DNA from: Pseudolabrys sp.
Lineage (GTDB): Bacteria; Pseudomonadota; Alphaproteobacteria; Rhizobiales; Xanthobacteraceae
Direction: 5' to 3'
NCBI GenBank assembly: GCA_019246455.1
Contig: JAFAQJ010000220.1
Span: 1-6,324, forward strand
Length of the DNA stretch: 6,324 nt
The notes beneath the pieces are model-generated. The model made no database searches. It worked only from the letters and a program-made list of their open reading frames with translations, and was not told the DNA's origin. The position numbers and the translations under genes were made by a program. Position 1 is the first letter of the stretch. Each line of letters starts with the position of its first letter. Of this stretch, positions 5,259 to 6,324 are shown one piece after another.

Positions 5259-6324
5259 TCAGAATAGCGATTTTGCCGCCGCAGTCGCCGCGCCGAGCAA
5301 TGGCGCCGGATAGGCGAAGAACAAAATGTTGATCAGTCCTGCAACGACGAGCACCAGCCGCAGCGACGCTGGCATGGGCGCAAAGCCCTTCTCCGGCGCG
5401 TCGAAATACATCACCTTGACGATCACGAGATAATAGTAAGCGCCGATCACGCTGGCGACCACGCCGACCACGGCGAGCAAGTAGAGCCCGGCCTTGATAG
5501 CGGCTAGAAACACATAGAATTTCGCAAAGAACCCGGCGAGCGGGGGAACACCTGCCAGCGAGAACATCAGCGCGCCAAGAAAGAACGCCGTGCCGGGATG
5601 TGTGCGCGCCAGGCCGGAGAGATCGGCAATGTTCTCGACCAGCCGGCCGCCGCGCCGCATCGACAATACGACCGCGAAAGCCCCGAGCGTCATCGCAACG
5701 TAGATCGCCATATAGACCATCACGCCCTGCACGCCCTCGGCCGTTCCCGCAGCAAGTCCGACCAGCGCGAAGCCCATGTGACCGATCGAAGAGTACGCGA
5801 GCAGGCGTTTGATGTTGCGCTGCCCGATGGCGGCGAACGAGCCGAGCAGCATTGAGGCGATCGCGACGAACACTACGATCTGCTGCCATTGGTGCGTGAT
5901 GCCAGGAAACGCCACAATCGTCGCGCGCACAAACATCGCGATCGCAGCAACCTTCGGCGCGCCGGCGAAGAATGCCGTTACCGGCGTTGGCGCGCCCTCG
6001 TACACGTCCGGCGTCCACATATGGAACGGCACGGCTGAAATCTTGAAACAGAACCCGACAAACAGGAAAACGAGGCCGAAGATCAGGCCGATACCACCCG
6101 TCCCCGCCGCTTTGGCGATGCCCTGGAAGCTCACGGTGCCGGTGAAGCCATACACCAGCGACGCGCCATAGAGCAGCATGCCGGACGACAGCGCGCCCAG
6201 CACAAAATATTTCAAGCCGGCTTCGGTCGAGCGCACGCTATCGCGGTTCGAGGCCGCGACAACGTAGAGAGCGAGAGACATCAACTCGAGGCCGAGATAA
6301 AGCGCGATCAGATCGTTCGCCGAG
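5259..6324 (-). CDS. nuoN: NADH-quinone oxidoreductase subunit N, 5' end missing
   Basis: Antiporter-like inner-membrane subunit of respiratory complex I, one of the three that carry proton channels. The frame is open from base 6323 to the TGA at 5259, giving the last 354 residues; full length is about 480, so roughly 125 N-terminal residues lie outside. The visible part begins [17 protein letters not shown], typical of NuoN; the TTG/ATG codons at 6279-6284 are internal, not a start. Most of the proton-antiporter domain is present, about eleven hydrophobic helices. Conserved charges within helices are E13, K94 (in [12 protein letters not shown]), K124 and K268 (in FFAKFY), counted from the first visible residue. 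[17 protein letters not shown] (104-120) is the family hallmark. NuoN is normally the last gene of the nuo operon, so the genes downstream probably form an extension of, or a unit after, that operon. Confidence 0.97.
   Translation of the reverse strand, partial: SANDLIALYLGLELMSLALYVVAASNRDSVRSTEAGLKYFVLGALSSGMLLYGASLVYGFTGTVSFQGIAKAAGTGGIGLIFGLVFLFVGFCFKISAVPFHMWTPDVYEGAPTPVTAFFAGAPKVAAIAMFVRATIVAFPGITHQWQQIVVFVAIASMLLGSFAAIGQRNIKRLLAYSSIGHMGFALVGLAAGTAEGVQGVMVYMAIYVAMTLGAFAVVLSMRRGGRLVENIADLSGLARTHPGTAFFLGALMFSLAGVPPLAGFFAKFYVFLAAIKAGLYLLAVVGVVASVIGAYYYLVIVKVMYFDAPEKGFAPMPASLRLVLVVAGLINILFFAYPAPLLGAATAAAKSLF

Noticed and set aside
5200..6018. Minus-strand ORF of 272 codons inside nuoN
   Set aside because: An Arg-rich alternative frame of nuoN, whose own frame is clearly the coding one.

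Overview
This window looks like an ordinary, well-conserved piece of an alphaproteobacterial chromosome, most likely order Hyphomicrobiales (Bradyrhizobium/Rhodopseudomonas-like or a close family). The evidence is the high GC content, alphaproteobacterial forms of NuoN, RNase J and the short-type ProRS, a DUF1467 gene next to mce and rnj, and a palindrome of a type I recall as common in this order. The genus cannot be fixed from the sequence alone.

Layout from right to left, which is the direction of transcription of most genes. The 3' part of nuoN (complex I membrane subunit; its start lies beyond base 6324) is followed by a 55-bp gap holding a palindromic REP-like stem-loop. Then come birA (biotin-protein ligase), rnj (ribonuclease J, 4-bp ATGA overlap with birA), mce (methylmalonyl-CoA epimerase) and a small two-helix DUF1467 membrane protein, all tightly packed on the minus strand. 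After an interruption of about 870 bp, proS (prolyl-tRNA synthetase) continues on the minus strand and runs off the left edge, with about 40 C-terminal codons missing.

The interruption holds one plus-strand gene, a secreted PCu(A)C-type periplasmic copper chaperone (1335-1838). It is divergent from proS and convergent with the DUF1467 gene. Downstream lies about 220 bp of non-coding DNA ending in a strong plus-strand intrinsic terminator whose U-tract overlaps the stop codon of the DUF1467 gene. This spacer could be a long 3' UTR or a small RNA gene, and it is the least explained part of the window.

Functionally the minus-strand cluster is mixed: respiration (nuoN), biotinylation of carboxylases (birA), RNA turnover (rnj), the step after biotin-dependent propionyl-CoA carboxylation (mce) and translation (proS). 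birA and mce can be linked through propionyl-CoA carboxylase. nuoN and the copper chaperone both concern respiration but are not adjacent. I found no CRISPR array, insertion sequence, phage gene or toxin-antitoxin pair, and no convincing sign of a wholly new system. The candidates worth a second look are the 1839-2063 spacer, the opposed copper-chaperone gene and the nuoN-birA stem-loop.
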